In this document: piece by piece, positions 45,201-56,499 of the stretch
How the letters are laid out: each line of letters starts with the position of its first letter
Position numbering within the stretch: position 1 is the first letter of the stretch
NCBI GenBank assembly: GCA_029465975.1
Contig: CM055728.1
Location: forward strand, 3,493,908 to 3,557,907
Source: Dallia pectoralis
Lineage: Eukaryota > Chordata > Actinopteri > Esociformes > Umbridae
DNA: 64,000 nucleotides
Direction: 5' to 3'
The notes under the pieces: generated by a model
What the model saw: only the letters and a program-made list of their open reading frames with translations
Told to the model about the DNA's origin: nothing
The model's database searches: none
Made by a program: the position numbers and the translations under genes

Positions 45201-47112
45201 AACAGGCAACACAAAAAAAAAAACTCTAAAATGATGTCCTCCTCTCTCCATCCTCCCGCTCTGAACCAGTCCTCCTTCCTCCTTCTGTGGTCAAAGTGAA
45301 TAAATGCAGCCTAAAACAACACAAATGGCTAACAAGCAAGCAAAACAAGAAAAGATACTCTAAAACGATGTCCTCCTCCGTCCCTGACCTCGTACTCCTT
45401 CCTCCTTCTGTGGTCAAAGTGAATAAATGCAGCCTAAAACAACACAAACAGCAAACAAACAGGCAACACAATACAAAAAACTCTGAAATTATGACCTCCT
45501 CCATCCCTCCTCCCGCTGTGAACCAGTCCTCCTTTCTCTAGTCAAAGTGAATAAATGCAGCCTAAAACAACACAAATAGCAAGCAAACAGGCAACACAAT
45601 AAAACACACTAAAATGATGTCCTCCTCTCTCCATCCTCCCGCTCTGAACCAGTCCTCCTTCTGTGGTCAATGTGAATAAATGCAGCGTAAAACAACACAA
45701 ATGGCAAACAAACAGGCAACACAATAAAGAAACCTCTGAAATGATGACCTCCTCCTTCCCTGACCTCGTACTCCTTTCTCCTTCTGTGGTCAAAGTGAAT
45801 AAATGCAGCCTAAAACAAAACAAATAGCAAACAAACAGGCAACACAAAAAAAACAGGCAACACAATAAAACACACTAAAATGATGTCCTCCTCTCTCCAA
45901 ACTCTAAAATTATGTCCTCCTCTCTCCATCCTCCCGCTCTGAACCAGTCCTCCTTCCTCCTTCTGTGGTCAAAGTGAATAAATGCAGCCTAAAACAACAC
46001 AAATGGCTAACAAGCAAGCAAAACAAGAACAGATACTCTAAAATGATGTCCTCCTCCGTCCCAGACCTCGTACTCCTTCCTCCTTCTGTGGTCAAAGTGA
46101 ATAAATGCAGCCTAAAACAACACAAACAGCAAACAAACAGGCAACACAATAAAATAAACTCTAAATTGATGTCCTCCTCTGTCCCTGACCTCGTACTCCT
46201 TCCTCCTTCTCTGGTCAAAGTGAATAGATGCAGCCTAAAACAACACAAACAGCAAACAAACAGGCAACACAAAAAAAAAACTCTAAAATGATGTCCTCCT
46301 CTCTCCATCCTCCCGCTCTGAACCAGTCCTCCTTCCTCCTTCTGTGGTCAAAGTGAATAAATGCAGCCTAAAACAACACAAATGGCTAACAAGCAAGCAA
46401 AACAAGAAAAGATACTCTAAAACGATGTCCTCCTCCGTCCCTGACCTCGTACTCCTTCCTCCTTCTGTGGTCAAAGTGAATAAATGCAGCCTAAAACAAC
46501 ACAAATAGCAAACAAACAGGCAACACAATAAAAAAACCTCTGAAATGATGTCCTCCTCTCTCCATCCTCCCGCTGTGAACCAGTCCTCCTTCACTGGTCA
46601 AAGTGAATAAATGCAGCCTAAAACAACACAAATGGCTAACAAGCAAGCAAAACAAGAAAAGATACTCTAAAACGATGTCCTCCTCCGTCCCTGACCTCGT
46701 ACTCCTCCCTCCTTCTGTGGTCAAAGTGAATAAATGCAGCCTTAAACAACACAAATAGCAAACAAACAGACAACAAAATAAAAAAAACTCTGAAATTATG
46801 ACCTCCTCCGTCCCTCCTCCAGCTGTGAACCAGTCCTCCTTCTCTGGTCAAAGTGAAACAATGCAGCCTAAAACAACACAAATGGCTAATAAGCAAGCAA
46901 AACAAGAAAAGATACTCTAAAACGATGTCCTCCTCTGTCCCTGACCGCGTACTCCTTCTGAGGTCAAAGTGAATAAATGCAGCCTAAAACAACACAAATA
47001 GCAAACAAACAGGCAACACAAAAAAAGAAACTCTAAAATGATGTCCTCCTCTCTCCATCCTCCCGCTCTGAACCAAACCTCCTTCCTCCTTCTGTGGTCA
47101 AAGTGAATAAAT
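42291..47112. repeat. Satellite array X with higher-order structure (about 38 units)
   Basis: It uses the same monomer as array Z but is much more regular. Type A (CATCCTCCCGCTCTGAACC) and type B (GTCCCTGACCTCGTACTCC) monomers alternate in fixed order. A three-monomer group (A with GGCTAACAAGCAAGC, B with AACTCTAAATTGATG after it, B with AGTGAATAGATGCAGCC) recurs at about 42,600-42,970, 45,230 upstream (44,850-45,220) and 45,910-46,300. Type B monomers are near 123 bp. Confidence 0.95.
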
Positions 47113-47174
47113 GTCAACACACTGTCCTCTCCCCAAAGTGTGCATATTGCCATTTAAACACACTTCTCATCCAG
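47113..47174. repeat. Linker and first 33-bp unit of block X, left of Harbinger
   Basis: TGTCAACACACTGTC and GTGCATATTGCCATTT are followed by AACACACTTCTCATCCAG, the start of the 33-bp array. The array resumes at 50,184 after the inserted element. Confidence 0.85.
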
Positions 47175-47415
47175 GGGCCTCATTACAGAAACTTCCTAAG
47201 TCTGAAATCCTATCTTATCGTAGTTTAGGAGGACATTTAGGATTTTTGGCATTACAGAAACATGTTTCCTAACTGCATTTAGGAAGAAATCCTATCTTAT
47301 CTTAGGATAGGAATTTTGCTATTACAGAACCATCCTAACTGTAGAATATCCTAAGGTAGGATTCCTAAGTTAGGATGGCAAAGATCTTGTCCTAAATTCA
47401 AAATAACTGCCAAAA

Positions 47416-48814
47416 ATGGCGGTACAACTGTTGTTGGGACTGTTTGACAACGAAAATGAAGAGGAACACAGAAATATAATGATAGAAAGGCTACAAAAAC
47501 CGCATGATGACACTTTGCATTTTCCAGACAATGTGTTGATTAGTATATACCGAATGCCAAGACAATTCATATTGAATTTGATTGGCATGTTACGTCCGGC
47601 TCTGGAGAGGCCTACAAGGAGGCATGGGGCTCTGCCAGTGGTCATACAAATGCGCTTCGATTTTTTGCCAAGGGTGACTTCCAGACTGAGGTTGCAGGTC
47701 TGTCTTTAACATCACAACCTTCCATCTCACGCAACCTTACAGAGGTCACCCAAGCTATTTGTGCTCTGGCACCACAATATATACAATTTCCACAAGAAGA
47801 AGTGCTACAAATCAAGGAGGACTTTTTCAGACAAAGCGGCATGCCTGGAGTAATTGGGCTTGTTGATGGTTCGCTCTTCCCAATCAAAGCACCTAGTGGA
47901 CCTGATGAGCCAGCTTTTGTAAGCCGCAAAGGCTTTCATGCCATTAATGTGCAGGCCATTGGGGACCAAAACATGGTCATACGACATTTGATAACAAAGT
48001 GGCCTGGATCCACTCACGATTCATTCATCTTTAACACCAGGTAGGTCCTATAGATCCTAATAGAAAATATTGCTTAGCCTATATGGCATTCTTAGGGCAC
48101 AGCATAGACTACATTATGCATACAGGCATCTGTACTTGCAGAGCCAGACTAAATGCTTTGTGTCTAACCCTGTTTACAGTGATATCAACACTTACCTAAG
48201 TCAGGGTAGAGCAAGTGGCTGGCTCTTAGGGGATTCAGGATACCCTCTGAAACCCTATTTGATGACACCTATAACTAATGAGCAGACAGAGCCAGAGCGA
48301 AAATATAATGTGGCTCATAAGAAGTGTCGTAGCAGACAGGAGAGGCTTTATGGTATCTGGAAAGGAAGGTGAGGCAAACACTGCTGATACATCGGTTCTT
48401 ATCTTGTCTTAATTTAAAAAGAGGTGAAAATCTTATGTAGGCCTAGTGTCCTATACATTTAAGTAATTAAGCTAATGAGTCAGAGCAAGTAAACTAGGTA
48501 TAGCCCTAAGATTAAACAAATTATTTCAGATAAGATATTCTCTGAAAGTACTACTAACTGGTACAAATAATAATTATTGTTATTGTAGATGGAGATGCCA
48601 TGATATGAGTGGTGGCTATCTGCAGTATGCGCCAGAGAAGGTGGTAATGTTCATCAAAGCCACAGCAGTGTTGCACAAGATTTGCCGGATGGCAAATGTT
48701 CCAGACCCAGAAAGCATCCCTATTCTGGTTGAAGATGAGGAGGAAGTCAATGATGGTGCACAGACTGGCAGAAACATCAGAAACTACATAATACAAACAC
48801 ATTTCACTAGATAG
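47416..48814 (+). pseudogene. Harbinger transposase (HARBI1-like, DDE), three exons, one frameshift
   Basis: This is the DDE nuclease that cuts and pastes the element. Exon 1 (47,416-48,041) starts MAVQLLLGLFD; a T run at 47,661-47,666 shifts the frame, after which GDFQTEVAGLSLTSQPSISR and GLVDGSLFPI (first Asp) and STHDSFIF (second Asp) follow. Exon 2 (48,144-48,368) has LLGDSGYPLKPYLMTP and the KYNVAHKKCRSRQERLYG segment expected to hold the catalytic Glu. Exon 3 (48,589-48,814) has GGYLQYAPEKVV and TAVLHKICRMANVP, typical of the family C-terminus. The introns have GT-AG ends and keep the phase (T/S and R joins). A one-base insertion in the T run would make the frame continuous. Confidence 0.85.
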
Positions 48815-48972
48815 AATCATTACATAGCAATATAGACTATAAAATTGGAAGGACAATGAATTTTAATTTGATGTTTAATTTAGGATATGAATACAGTTTA
48901 AATACATATATACAAATGAACCAATTAAATACAATGTCAACAACAGAGTTGCCTATATCTTAAAAATCGATC

Positions 48973-49885
48973 CTACTGGTTCAATAAATGTACATTGTTA
49001 AATCCATTCGCTTCCTGTTTTTTACAGTAGTCCTTGAATAACTCAAATTTAGCCATGTCCAATTTCAATCTTTCCTTATTAACTTCCAGCTGTTCCTTCA
49101 TTATTTTCACTTTTTCCCTCTCCAAGTGGAGGAGCTCCTCTTGGGCATTCTTATAGTGCAGGTGGGGCTCATCAGTTGTCCTCTTCTTTTTGGCTGCACA
49201 GACAAAGGACATTACTGTGGGAATAGACCTATATTATATTAGGCATATTGTAAAAATCTGCTTACCAGGTAATGGAGAAACTATTTGTGGTGGTTGCACT
49301 TGCACATCATCCTCACATTCCACCAGCGTTAAGATGATGTCATGGTCAGAAGAAGCTAGCAAAGGTGGCTCTGGCAGTCCGACTTCTGAGCCACTGGAGA
49401 GCCCTTGCGATACATACAAAGCATACAATTTACAACTCGTCACAGCTAGCTACATTGTTTTCTGTTGTCAGCTAGCTACAATGTAACAACCACTGACGTC
49501 GGTTAACAGTTTAATCCGTAATGCCCATGTTAGCTTACCTTCGGTGTAAACCTTTCCCATCACTCCAAGGATCTTTTCTTCGTGGACAGTCAATGGTTTA
49601 ATTTGTAACTGGCCTCCGCCAGTCTTGCCTTTCTCCTTTTGAAATAAAGCTCCCCTCTTCTTTGCCTCGCTTGCGATGGATGTCCACTTTTTTTTAACGG
49701 CGTCCACGGTCCTCACAACTCCGCAAACCGCCGTTACTGCGTCCGCCACTTCTTGCCACGAATAATCTTTATCTCTGGCGGATAACGAAGAGGAAAACTT
49801 CCCAAAAAGACAAGGTTTTCACAGACATTATTAAAGCTTCGGCTTCATCGTGGCTAAAGTTTAACGCACGTCTTGTTTTCTCCAT
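48973..49885 (-). pseudogene. Myb/SANT-like accessory protein of the Harbinger element, three exons
   Basis: This is the second Harbinger protein, which in known systems binds DNA and helps bring the transposase into the nucleus. Exon 1 (49,885-49,539) starts MEKTRRALNFSHDEAEALI. After a one-base shift near 49,808 it continues KFSSSLSARDKDYSWQEVAD and VKKKWTSIASEAKKR, a Myb/SANT trihelix-type domain. Exon 2 (49,403-49,266) is acidic (SSDHDIILTLVECEDD). Exon 3 (49,193-48,973) is a charged helix (EELLHLEREKVKIMKEQLEV) likely to form a coiled coil. The introns have GT-AG ends. It is convergent with the transposase gene. Exon limits are inferred by eye. Confidence 0.75.
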
Positions 49886-50183
49886 CTCTGTTTCTATTCA
49901 GTTACAACAGCGGTTGAAAATAAAATTCTAGTCATACAACCCGTCTCGTGAACGTTCTAATAAAAAATACAGGCATTAGTGGACGAGTGCCGATTGAAAA
50001 ATCAAGTCTTAAGTACCAGTTAGGATTTCTTAAATTAAGATAAAATATAAGGTCTAATTTAGGATAGGACACAGCCATGCGTTTAGGAACTGTTTCTGTA
50101 ATAGCAAGATAGGAAAAACCCTATATATGAAACTTAAGTTAAGATAGGACAAGCAGTTAGGATCTTTTTCTGTAATGAGGCCC

Positions 50184-50305
50184 CAGGCCCACTGCTATTT
50201 TAACACACTTCTCATCCAGACCCACTGCTATTTTAACACACTCCTCATCCAGACCCACTGCTATTTTAACACACTTCTCATCCAGGACCACTGCTTTTCT
50301 AACAC
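50184..50305. repeat. 33-bp array of block X, right of Harbinger (about 3-4 units)
   Basis: Units of the form CCCACTGCTATTTTAACACA CTTCTCATCCAGA. The array is far shorter than in block Y. Confidence 0.88.
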
Positions 50306-50480
50306 ATGTAGTTTTTCTTAATTTGTCTCTACTAAGCATGAATTGAATATTCAACAATTTATGTATTGGGTATTTTTACTTAAACACCTATGGCAAGTGG
50401 CAACTAGTACTCGTACTGCATAGGAGTTGCTATGACACTAGCCATGAAAATGCCGTGGCAACCACTATACTTGCCATAGG
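50306..50480. repeat. Linker between 33-bp and 55-bp arrays (block X)
   Basis: It includes AAGCATGAATTGAATATTCA, CACCTATGGCAAGTGGCAAC and ATGACACTAGCCATGAAAAT. The same sequence is found inverted at 57,190-57,385. Confidence 0.75.
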
Positions 50481-50765
50481 AGTTGGCAATACAACACTAA
50501 CACATCTGGGCCTAAACAGTGACCATAAATACAGTAGTTGGCAATACAACACTAACACATCTGGGCCTAAACAGTGACCATAAATACCCACCAATAAATA
50601 CAGTAGTTGGCAATACAACACTAACACATCTGGGCCTAAACAGTGACCATAAATACAGTAGTTGGCAATACAACACTAACACATCTGGGCCTAAACAGTG
50701 ACCATAAATACAGTAGTTGGCAATACAACACTGACACATCTGGGCTTAAACAGTGACCATAAATA
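50481..50765. repeat. 55-bp tandem array (block X, about 5 units)
   Basis: Same unit as 33,893-34,389. One unit is interrupted by a short CCCACCAATAAATAC duplication at 50,587. Confidence 0.92.
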
Positions 50766-51338
50766 CCCACCACCGCCCATTACCTAAAGGTCCAACTTAA
50801 CGTTGAGATATGTATGACAGTACATTACAATAACCTCCTTAGCAATAGTCTACGACTATTTTGAGACTATAGTAGAAAGCAAGACGAATGCCAGAGTTCA
50901 TACAGATGTCAAAAAAATAAAGGAATATTGCGGGTTTAAAAACTGCGATGATCGCTAAGACCATTGGTTTAACTTGGAGTATTTCGGGATTATATTGTAG
51001 TGAAACATGTTTCTCATCTTTCTTACCATTTTGCTGGTAATATTGGATGTCGCTTTATTTTCTGTCTAATAATGTAATTGTTTTCGAACATTAGCCTTGC
51101 TTTTAAATTTAATCAATAAATATTATATTGATCTAAATGTAGCCTGGCGTAAAGTGCAACTACAGGTCACAAACTATTGGGCTAATTTATTCTGATGAAA
51201 CTTATTGAAATACAAAAGCACTATATACTACCAAAACGGTAATGGCTGGATTATAAAATAAAACACAAGCGCAAATACACAGCACAATTCAAATAAAAAC
51301 AAGTCAAAAACTACTAGTCAAGGTAGCAGCCTCGTGGT
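50766..51338. repeat. Distal shared segment of block X, running into gap 2
   Basis: It starts CCACCACCGCCCATTACC. It includes AACTTAACGTTGAGATATGT and GCTACCTTGACTAGTAGTTT on the other strand. The inverse copy is 56,500-57,072. No gene is seen. Confidence 0.8.
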
Positions 51339-51838
51339 NNNNNNNNNNNNNNNNNNNNNNNNNNNNNNNNNNNNNNNNNNNNNNNNNNNNNNNNNNNNNN
51401 NNNNNNNNNNNNNNNNNNNNNNNNNNNNNNNNNNNNNNNNNNNNNNNNNNNNNNNNNNNNNNNNNNNNNNNNNNNNNNNNNNNNNNNNNNNNNNNNNNNN
51501 NNNNNNNNNNNNNNNNNNNNNNNNNNNNNNNNNNNNNNNNNNNNNNNNNNNNNNNNNNNNNNNNNNNNNNNNNNNNNNNNNNNNNNNNNNNNNNNNNNNN
51601 NNNNNNNNNNNNNNNNNNNNNNNNNNNNNNNNNNNNNNNNNNNNNNNNNNNNNNNNNNNNNNNNNNNNNNNNNNNNNNNNNNNNNNNNNNNNNNNNNNNN
51701 NNNNNNNNNNNNNNNNNNNNNNNNNNNNNNNNNNNNNNNNNNNNNNNNNNNNNNNNNNNNNNNNNNNNNNNNNNNNNNNNNNNNNNNNNNNNNNNNNNNN
51801 NNNNNNNNNNNNNNNNNNNNNNNNNNNNNNNNNNNNNN
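51339..51838. other. Assembly gap of exactly 500 N
   Basis: A fixed-size placeholder between satellite block X and piggyBac copy 1. The junction between them is therefore unknown. Confidence 0.99.
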
Positions 51839-54834
51839 TAATTCTATACAGATAGGGCTAATAAACGTATGTCCTATTTTGATGTAGTAAATTCTAAAAT
51901 GGTTTAGATCAACAAGCGACGTGATTGGCAGCAGGCTATAGACATATTGCCACACAGACTCTTGAAATAAAAACTTTACAGTTACATTACATAACTCGAT
52001 CATTTTTATTTGTAAATGTATTACAGTCCAGTTACTGAGGCAATGTAGACAATGAAACACGTTTTCGAAAAGAGTTTGTATTGGCCACGGTCGGCTTTAA
52101 AACGAATATTTTTCTATTCTTCCTTTCCACAGTCGGTACACAGCTTCAGGGGTTTGTGTGAACAGGACACGCAAACAAAACGGTTGCACTGCACACAGTG
52201 TTCATTAGTCTTGTTACGAGTGCACATGCGCACTTGACACTGTATTTTCTTGCCTGGTGGGAGTTGCTGTGGCAGGGGAACATGTCGAGGACGAGCATAA
52301 CGTGCCTCTTTTGCAGCCTCCTTGGTGGCTGTCTGCGCGTTCATGTAGTTCTCACGAAGCTCAAATGCCAAATCCATGATGAAATCTCTCCTGCTGACTG
52401 TCTTGTCGAGGCATTTCGTGTAGAGCACATGTGCGTTGATAGCAGCCATGTCTAGCAGGTTGTAGAAAACCGCAACTGGCCAGCGACGAGTTCCTCCCTT
52501 TACAGAGTACAATCTTGCCATCTGGTCAAGGGTATCCACTGCAACCTATTGAATAAAAAGCAATAAATATTCATATTAAAATAAAGCACAACATAATAGC
52601 AATACAATAATAATAGGAGAGCAATTTGTACATAAATCTACATTTTCCAGACGTACCTTTGAGTGATTGTAGTCTGTGACTGTCTCTGGTTTTTCTTGAG
52701 TCCTCTGGTGATGGAAACACATGGATGCATGGTGCTGAGGAGGCACATATTCTCCTTCTTCTTCCACCTGTAGACTGTGAGTGTGGCTTTCTCACTTGTC
52801 ATCACTGTCGTGGAATAAAGCTCTGCTGGTGTTTTGTTCTGCGCACATGGAGGCATCTCGCGTCTCTGTTTGTTCATCCTTCCCAACAGACTGGTTTTCT
52901 TTGCCATTAACTTTTCTGCCAGGGAAAGCGATGTAAAATATGTGTCCGTTGTCACGTTTCTGCCTTTGCCGGTGAATGGCTCAGTGAGTCTCAGAACCAC
53001 AGTCTCCGACAGCCGCACACCCACTGTCCTGGTTTCATCTTTCCCCAGATATGGAAATCCATTGAGCATGTACTTTGTGTCGACATCCACAGCCAACCAA
53101 AATTTGATCCCAAACTTGTCCTGTTTGTTGGCCATGTACTGTGTAAAACGGCACCGAGCTTTAGTTGGAAACAGTTGCTCATCAACACATATGTTCACTC
53201 CTGGCTTGTAACAAGCAATGGAGTTTTTCACAAAACCTTTCCAGGTGTCTGAGACGGCAGCAAACTTATCCGTTACCAGGCGCAGTTCTCTTGTCTCCTT
53301 GTCATCAAACCGTAGGTGTCGCATTATCTCTCTGAAACGGTTGCGTGTCATAGTCTCACGGAAAAAGTCCAATCCATAGCGATCAGACCAAAACGAGTCT
53401 AATTTCACTCTCATTCCGCCGTATGCGCCGCGGACATACAAAAGCGCGATGAAGGCTTTGAGTTCATCAACAGTCATGTCCCACGTTACCTGTCCTTTTC
53501 TGTGTGCATGAGTAACTGTACAATCTCTGATGTGCTGCAGCATTGCCATGTCACACACACAAAGAAAACTGTCAAGTGCGCAGCCAATGCGGCTCTTAGC
53601 GTGAGTTGTTGGTCCTGTTGCCTCTGTCAGGATATTCTGCAAACGGGACATTCCTGGTGCGCTCTCGTTGCTCGTTTCTATCCAAATCGTGCCATCCCTC
53701 CCAGACTCTTGTCTCACAGTGGCAGTTCGGGTCTCAGTTGGCTCTTTGCGGGTTTTCCTGCGACGAGGCTCAGGTATTGGAGGTGGCGGATCAATATCAG
53801 ATTCCGATGAACTGTCGTCATCTGACACGTCGATTTCAGGCTCGATTTCTGATCCTCCATCAGATTCCATCTCGTCTACATTTTGCAGCATCTGCAATGC
53901 AGTCAGCGTGTCAATTGGTTGAGCTCGGTTTGCCATTGCGACCAAAATAGTAATTTGGACTGTTGTGAGTTGAGATTTTATACCATCCCCAGCCTTTCAT
54001 AATACAGTATTTAGACCGCCCACTATTATTCATCATTAGACAAGTGTTCCAATTCAATCACCCTCATTCTTCATCAGTCCGTTTAAATCACATGCTTATA
54101 TGTGTGTATGGGTTTATCGCCCATTTGTGTACAATGGAGGTGTGTATCGCCCATTCAACCATTGACGTCAGGAGTTCATTGAGGAGTGATCGGTATCTGG
54201 GTACCGCAATTAGCGCCTTTTGGATACCAACGCCCAGCGACGTGTGATTTTGGCCTCAGGTAGGCAATTTATTCATAGAAAAACATGTAAATAGGCTCTG
54301 ATATAGTTTTCAGTTTGTGATTTTACAATTCTAAAAACGGGACAAGGTAAAATGCACGTATGTAGGAAAAGTCATGCAAAGTCAAGGGTGTACCTTTTCA
54401 ACGTTGTATATGTCTTGATTACTAAACGAAACGCCGGCAGGCTCGGGCTTTTGGCGCTCCTATGGCTGCATTTATTCACTTTGACCACAGAAGGAGGACT
54501 GGTTCAGACAGGGAGGAGGGAGGAAGGAGATCATTTTAGAGTATATCTTTTTTTGTTTTGCCTGTTTGTTGCACTATTTGTGTTGTTTAGGGCTGCATTT
54601 ATTTACTTTGACCACAGAAAGAGGAAAGAGGACTGGATCAGACCGGGAGGAGGAAAGACATAATTTTAGTGTATCTTTTATTGTGTTGCCTGTTTGTTTG
54701 TTTGCTATTTGTTTTGTTTTAGGCTTCATATAGTCACTTTAACCACAGAAGGAGGAAGGAGGACTGGTTCAGAGCGGGAAGATGGAGGCAGGAGGACATC
54801 GTTTTTGAGTAGACCTATCTTTTATTAATTTGCC
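51839..54834. repeat. Direct duplication, copy 1 (partner 61,005-64,000)
   Basis: From TAATTCTATACAGATAGGGC to the satellite patch, the sequence matches 61,005-64,000 with an almost constant offset of 9,166 bases and only scattered small indels. The unit includes piggyBac, its ~520-bp upstream flank and the first satellite monomers. The left limit is hidden by the gap and the right limit by the window end. Confidence 0.9.
52114..53936 (-). pseudogene. piggyBac-family transposase copy 1, two exons, C-terminal frameshift
   Basis: This is a cut-and-paste transposase. The ATG is at 53,936 (MANRAQPIDTL); an acidic N-terminus (SDDDSSSESDID) is followed by the DDE core. The catalytic Asp residues are in CVDEQLF, VTTDTYFTS and, after the intron, VAVDTLDQM. 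The intron 52,546-52,656 has GT-AG ends and keeps the phase between NHSK and VAVD. The C-terminus is a Cys-rich finger (CQVRMC, CVQCNRFVCVSC, CTDC). A T run at 52,690-52,694, one base shorter than in copy 2, shifts the frame just before the intron. About 575 residues, the normal size. PiggyBac ends with TTAA were not identified. Confidence 0.88.
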
Positions 54835-55125
54835 TGTTTGTTGCACTATTTCTGTGGTTTAGGGCTGCATTTATTTACTTTGACCACAGAAGGAGGAAGG
54901 AGAACTGGTTCAGAGCGGGAGGGGGGAGGGACGAGGACATCGTTTTTGAGAATCTTTTATTAATTTGCCTGTTTGTTAGGGCATTTATGTTGTTTCAGGC
55001 TGCAATAATTCACTTTGACCACAGAAGGAGGACTTGTTCAGAGCGGGAGGATGGAGGGAGGAGGACATCATTTTAGAGTATCTTTTATTGCGTTGCCTGT
55101 TTGTACGCCATTTGTGTTGTTTAAA
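54467..55125. repeat. Short satellite patch W (about 5 diverged units)
   Basis: The monomer is the inverse of that in arrays Z and X (GCTGCATTTATTCACTTTGA, CCACAGAAGGAGGA, GTTGCCTGTTTGTT) but more diverged. It ends at TGTTTAAACTAGGTGCGCCT, the block boundary. Confidence 0.9.
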
Positions 55126-55240
55126 CTAGGTGCGCCTGAGCCATTTGGACCCCATTACCGCCAGACACCAGCGCCCGCCGACGTCATTAACACACGAATC
55201 ATCCCAATTAGCACCAACATTCTCCTCCAGCATCACCATG
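55126..55240. repeat. Satellite-block boundary segment, truncated copy
   Basis: Starts AAACTAGGTGCGCCTGAGCC and matches 60,651-60,770 in direct orientation. It breaks off at CCAGCATCACCA, where LINE-locus sequence begins. Confidence 0.8.
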
Positions 55241-55385
55241 AATATTTTTACATACGAACAATGTAGTTTTTGTGGATAGCCAGATAATATAATAGTTGAG
55301 TAAAAAAGTGTGTTTGTAATTTATGTATCACGGTTTACATGCGTGGATTCTATGCTGGTTATTTACAAACCATGGCTCACACTTG
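55241..55385 (+). mobile_element. L2-like LINE fragment, third locus copy
   Basis: Contains TGGATAGCCAGATAATATAA, then GTGGATTCTATGCTGGTTAT and TTTACAAACCATGGCTCACA, the inverse of 41,280-41,420. It breaks within the endonuclease region and is joined directly to the LINE's downstream flank (55,386 on), so endonuclease, linker and 3' end have all been deleted. Confidence 0.7.
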
Positions 55386-55862
55386 TACATTATCTGATGT
55401 GATTACAAACTTTGGCCGTGATCTCTCCATAGATTACTCACAGGGATGCATCTCCGTTTGAAATATTAGTACATATTGTAGCGACCCTGGTGCAACACAA
55501 TATTATATTTGCAGACACTACTATCATGCCGTCACTTTAAATACGTGAAAACTAACTGAACTCACCCTGCTCTCCACCCTACAGGGCTATATAACTTCCA
55601 TCTCTATCAGCACCATTATAAGCTAACTGAACTCCCCGCTCTCTATAGGCCTATATAACCTTGTTGAGTTATGTTGCAGCTAACGTTGCATTCGGATGAA
55701 AAGAATGGAGAATGGAGATTAATTATATTTAGTCTTTCTTGGCATATTTATTACCTAGATGTAGACACATCAGTCTCACGGTCAGACAGCTGCTGCCAAG
55801 TTAACACTGGCTTTATTAACAACGGCAAAACCAACTAGGACAAACATAGTTCAGTAATAACG
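55386..55862. repeat. Duplicated block, copy B (partner 20,808-21,277)
   Basis: It is in the same orientation as copy A and preceded by the same border (CACTTGT, then ATTATCTGATG). After GGACAAACATA the copies diverge. Confidence 0.75.
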
Positions 55863-56499
55863 TGAACACGTCCTATAGCCTGCACTTCAGCGCCCTCTTG
55901 TGGCATGAACACACAACATACAGAACCTTACAGCATTACATCACACAATATACAAAGTTGTACATAATGAAGATATTTTAACAAACTTCCATCTCTATCA
56001 GCACCAGGGAAACTAACTGAATTCTCCCTGCTCTCCACCCTACAGGCCGATCTACGACACTCGGCATTCTACCGGTGATTGTGACGTATTCCTATGGAAC
56101 GCTCTAGTCTGCATTCTGCGTCCCTTTTGGACATTCGTTAATCAACCCAGTTGAAGAGAGGTCACGTTTACAGCGTACAGGAAAGTATTTTCATATGTAT
56201 GTATCCGGGTGGTAGGAAGCCACAGTGTTGTTTCTTGTTTGGTCCACTAGGTGGCAGTTGTTAGGTTTGCACAGGGAAGTTGGAAAAAGATTTGACATGT
56301 GGAAATAGAGGGTTGGCGCACGACAGTGGCTTGTAAATCCTCGTGTGGGATTTGGCTGGCTATATTACGGTAAATAATGTTTAAGTTGTTGAAAGTAAAT
56401 ACTTGTAACCGTAGAAAGCAACGGTGGTCAGGTCTAAATGTTATTTTGATGCAATTGTGACTGAATGAAAACTTAACGTTGTGAAATGTTTCAAATTGC
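55863..56499. other. Unclassified sequence between duplicated blocks
   Basis: No gene is seen. CTTCCATCTCTATCAGCACC and CTCCCTGCTCTCCACCCTAC (55,985-56,043) repeat words of the preceding block, so part of this stretch is a further diverged copy of it. Confidence 0.35.

Larger units (their letters stand above)
47175..50183. mobile_element. PIF/Harbinger DNA transposon with two genes
   Basis: A 3.0-kb element with terminal repeats GGGCCTCATTACAGAAA (47,175-47,191 and inverse at 50,167-50,183) and a 3-bp duplication CAG. Removing it restores CATCCAGGCCCACTGC, exactly the sequence of the 33-bp units elsewhere in the window. It carries a transposase on the plus strand and a Myb/SANT-like protein on the minus strand, the two-gene plan of animal PIF/Harbinger elements. 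Subterminal zones repeat TCCTATCTTA-like words. Confidence 0.93.

Noticed and set aside
47416..48814. Host HARBI1 gene
   Set aside because: It lies within 17-bp terminal repeats, a 3-bp target duplication and a restorable empty site, next to the Myb-like partner, so it is a transposon gene.
51314..52060. Frame crossing the N gap
   Set aside because: Mostly Ns; no information.
51839..54466. piggyBac terminal repeats with TTAA
   Set aside because: I looked for matching inverted ends around both copies and found none that I could support; the shared region simply runs into satellite or gap.
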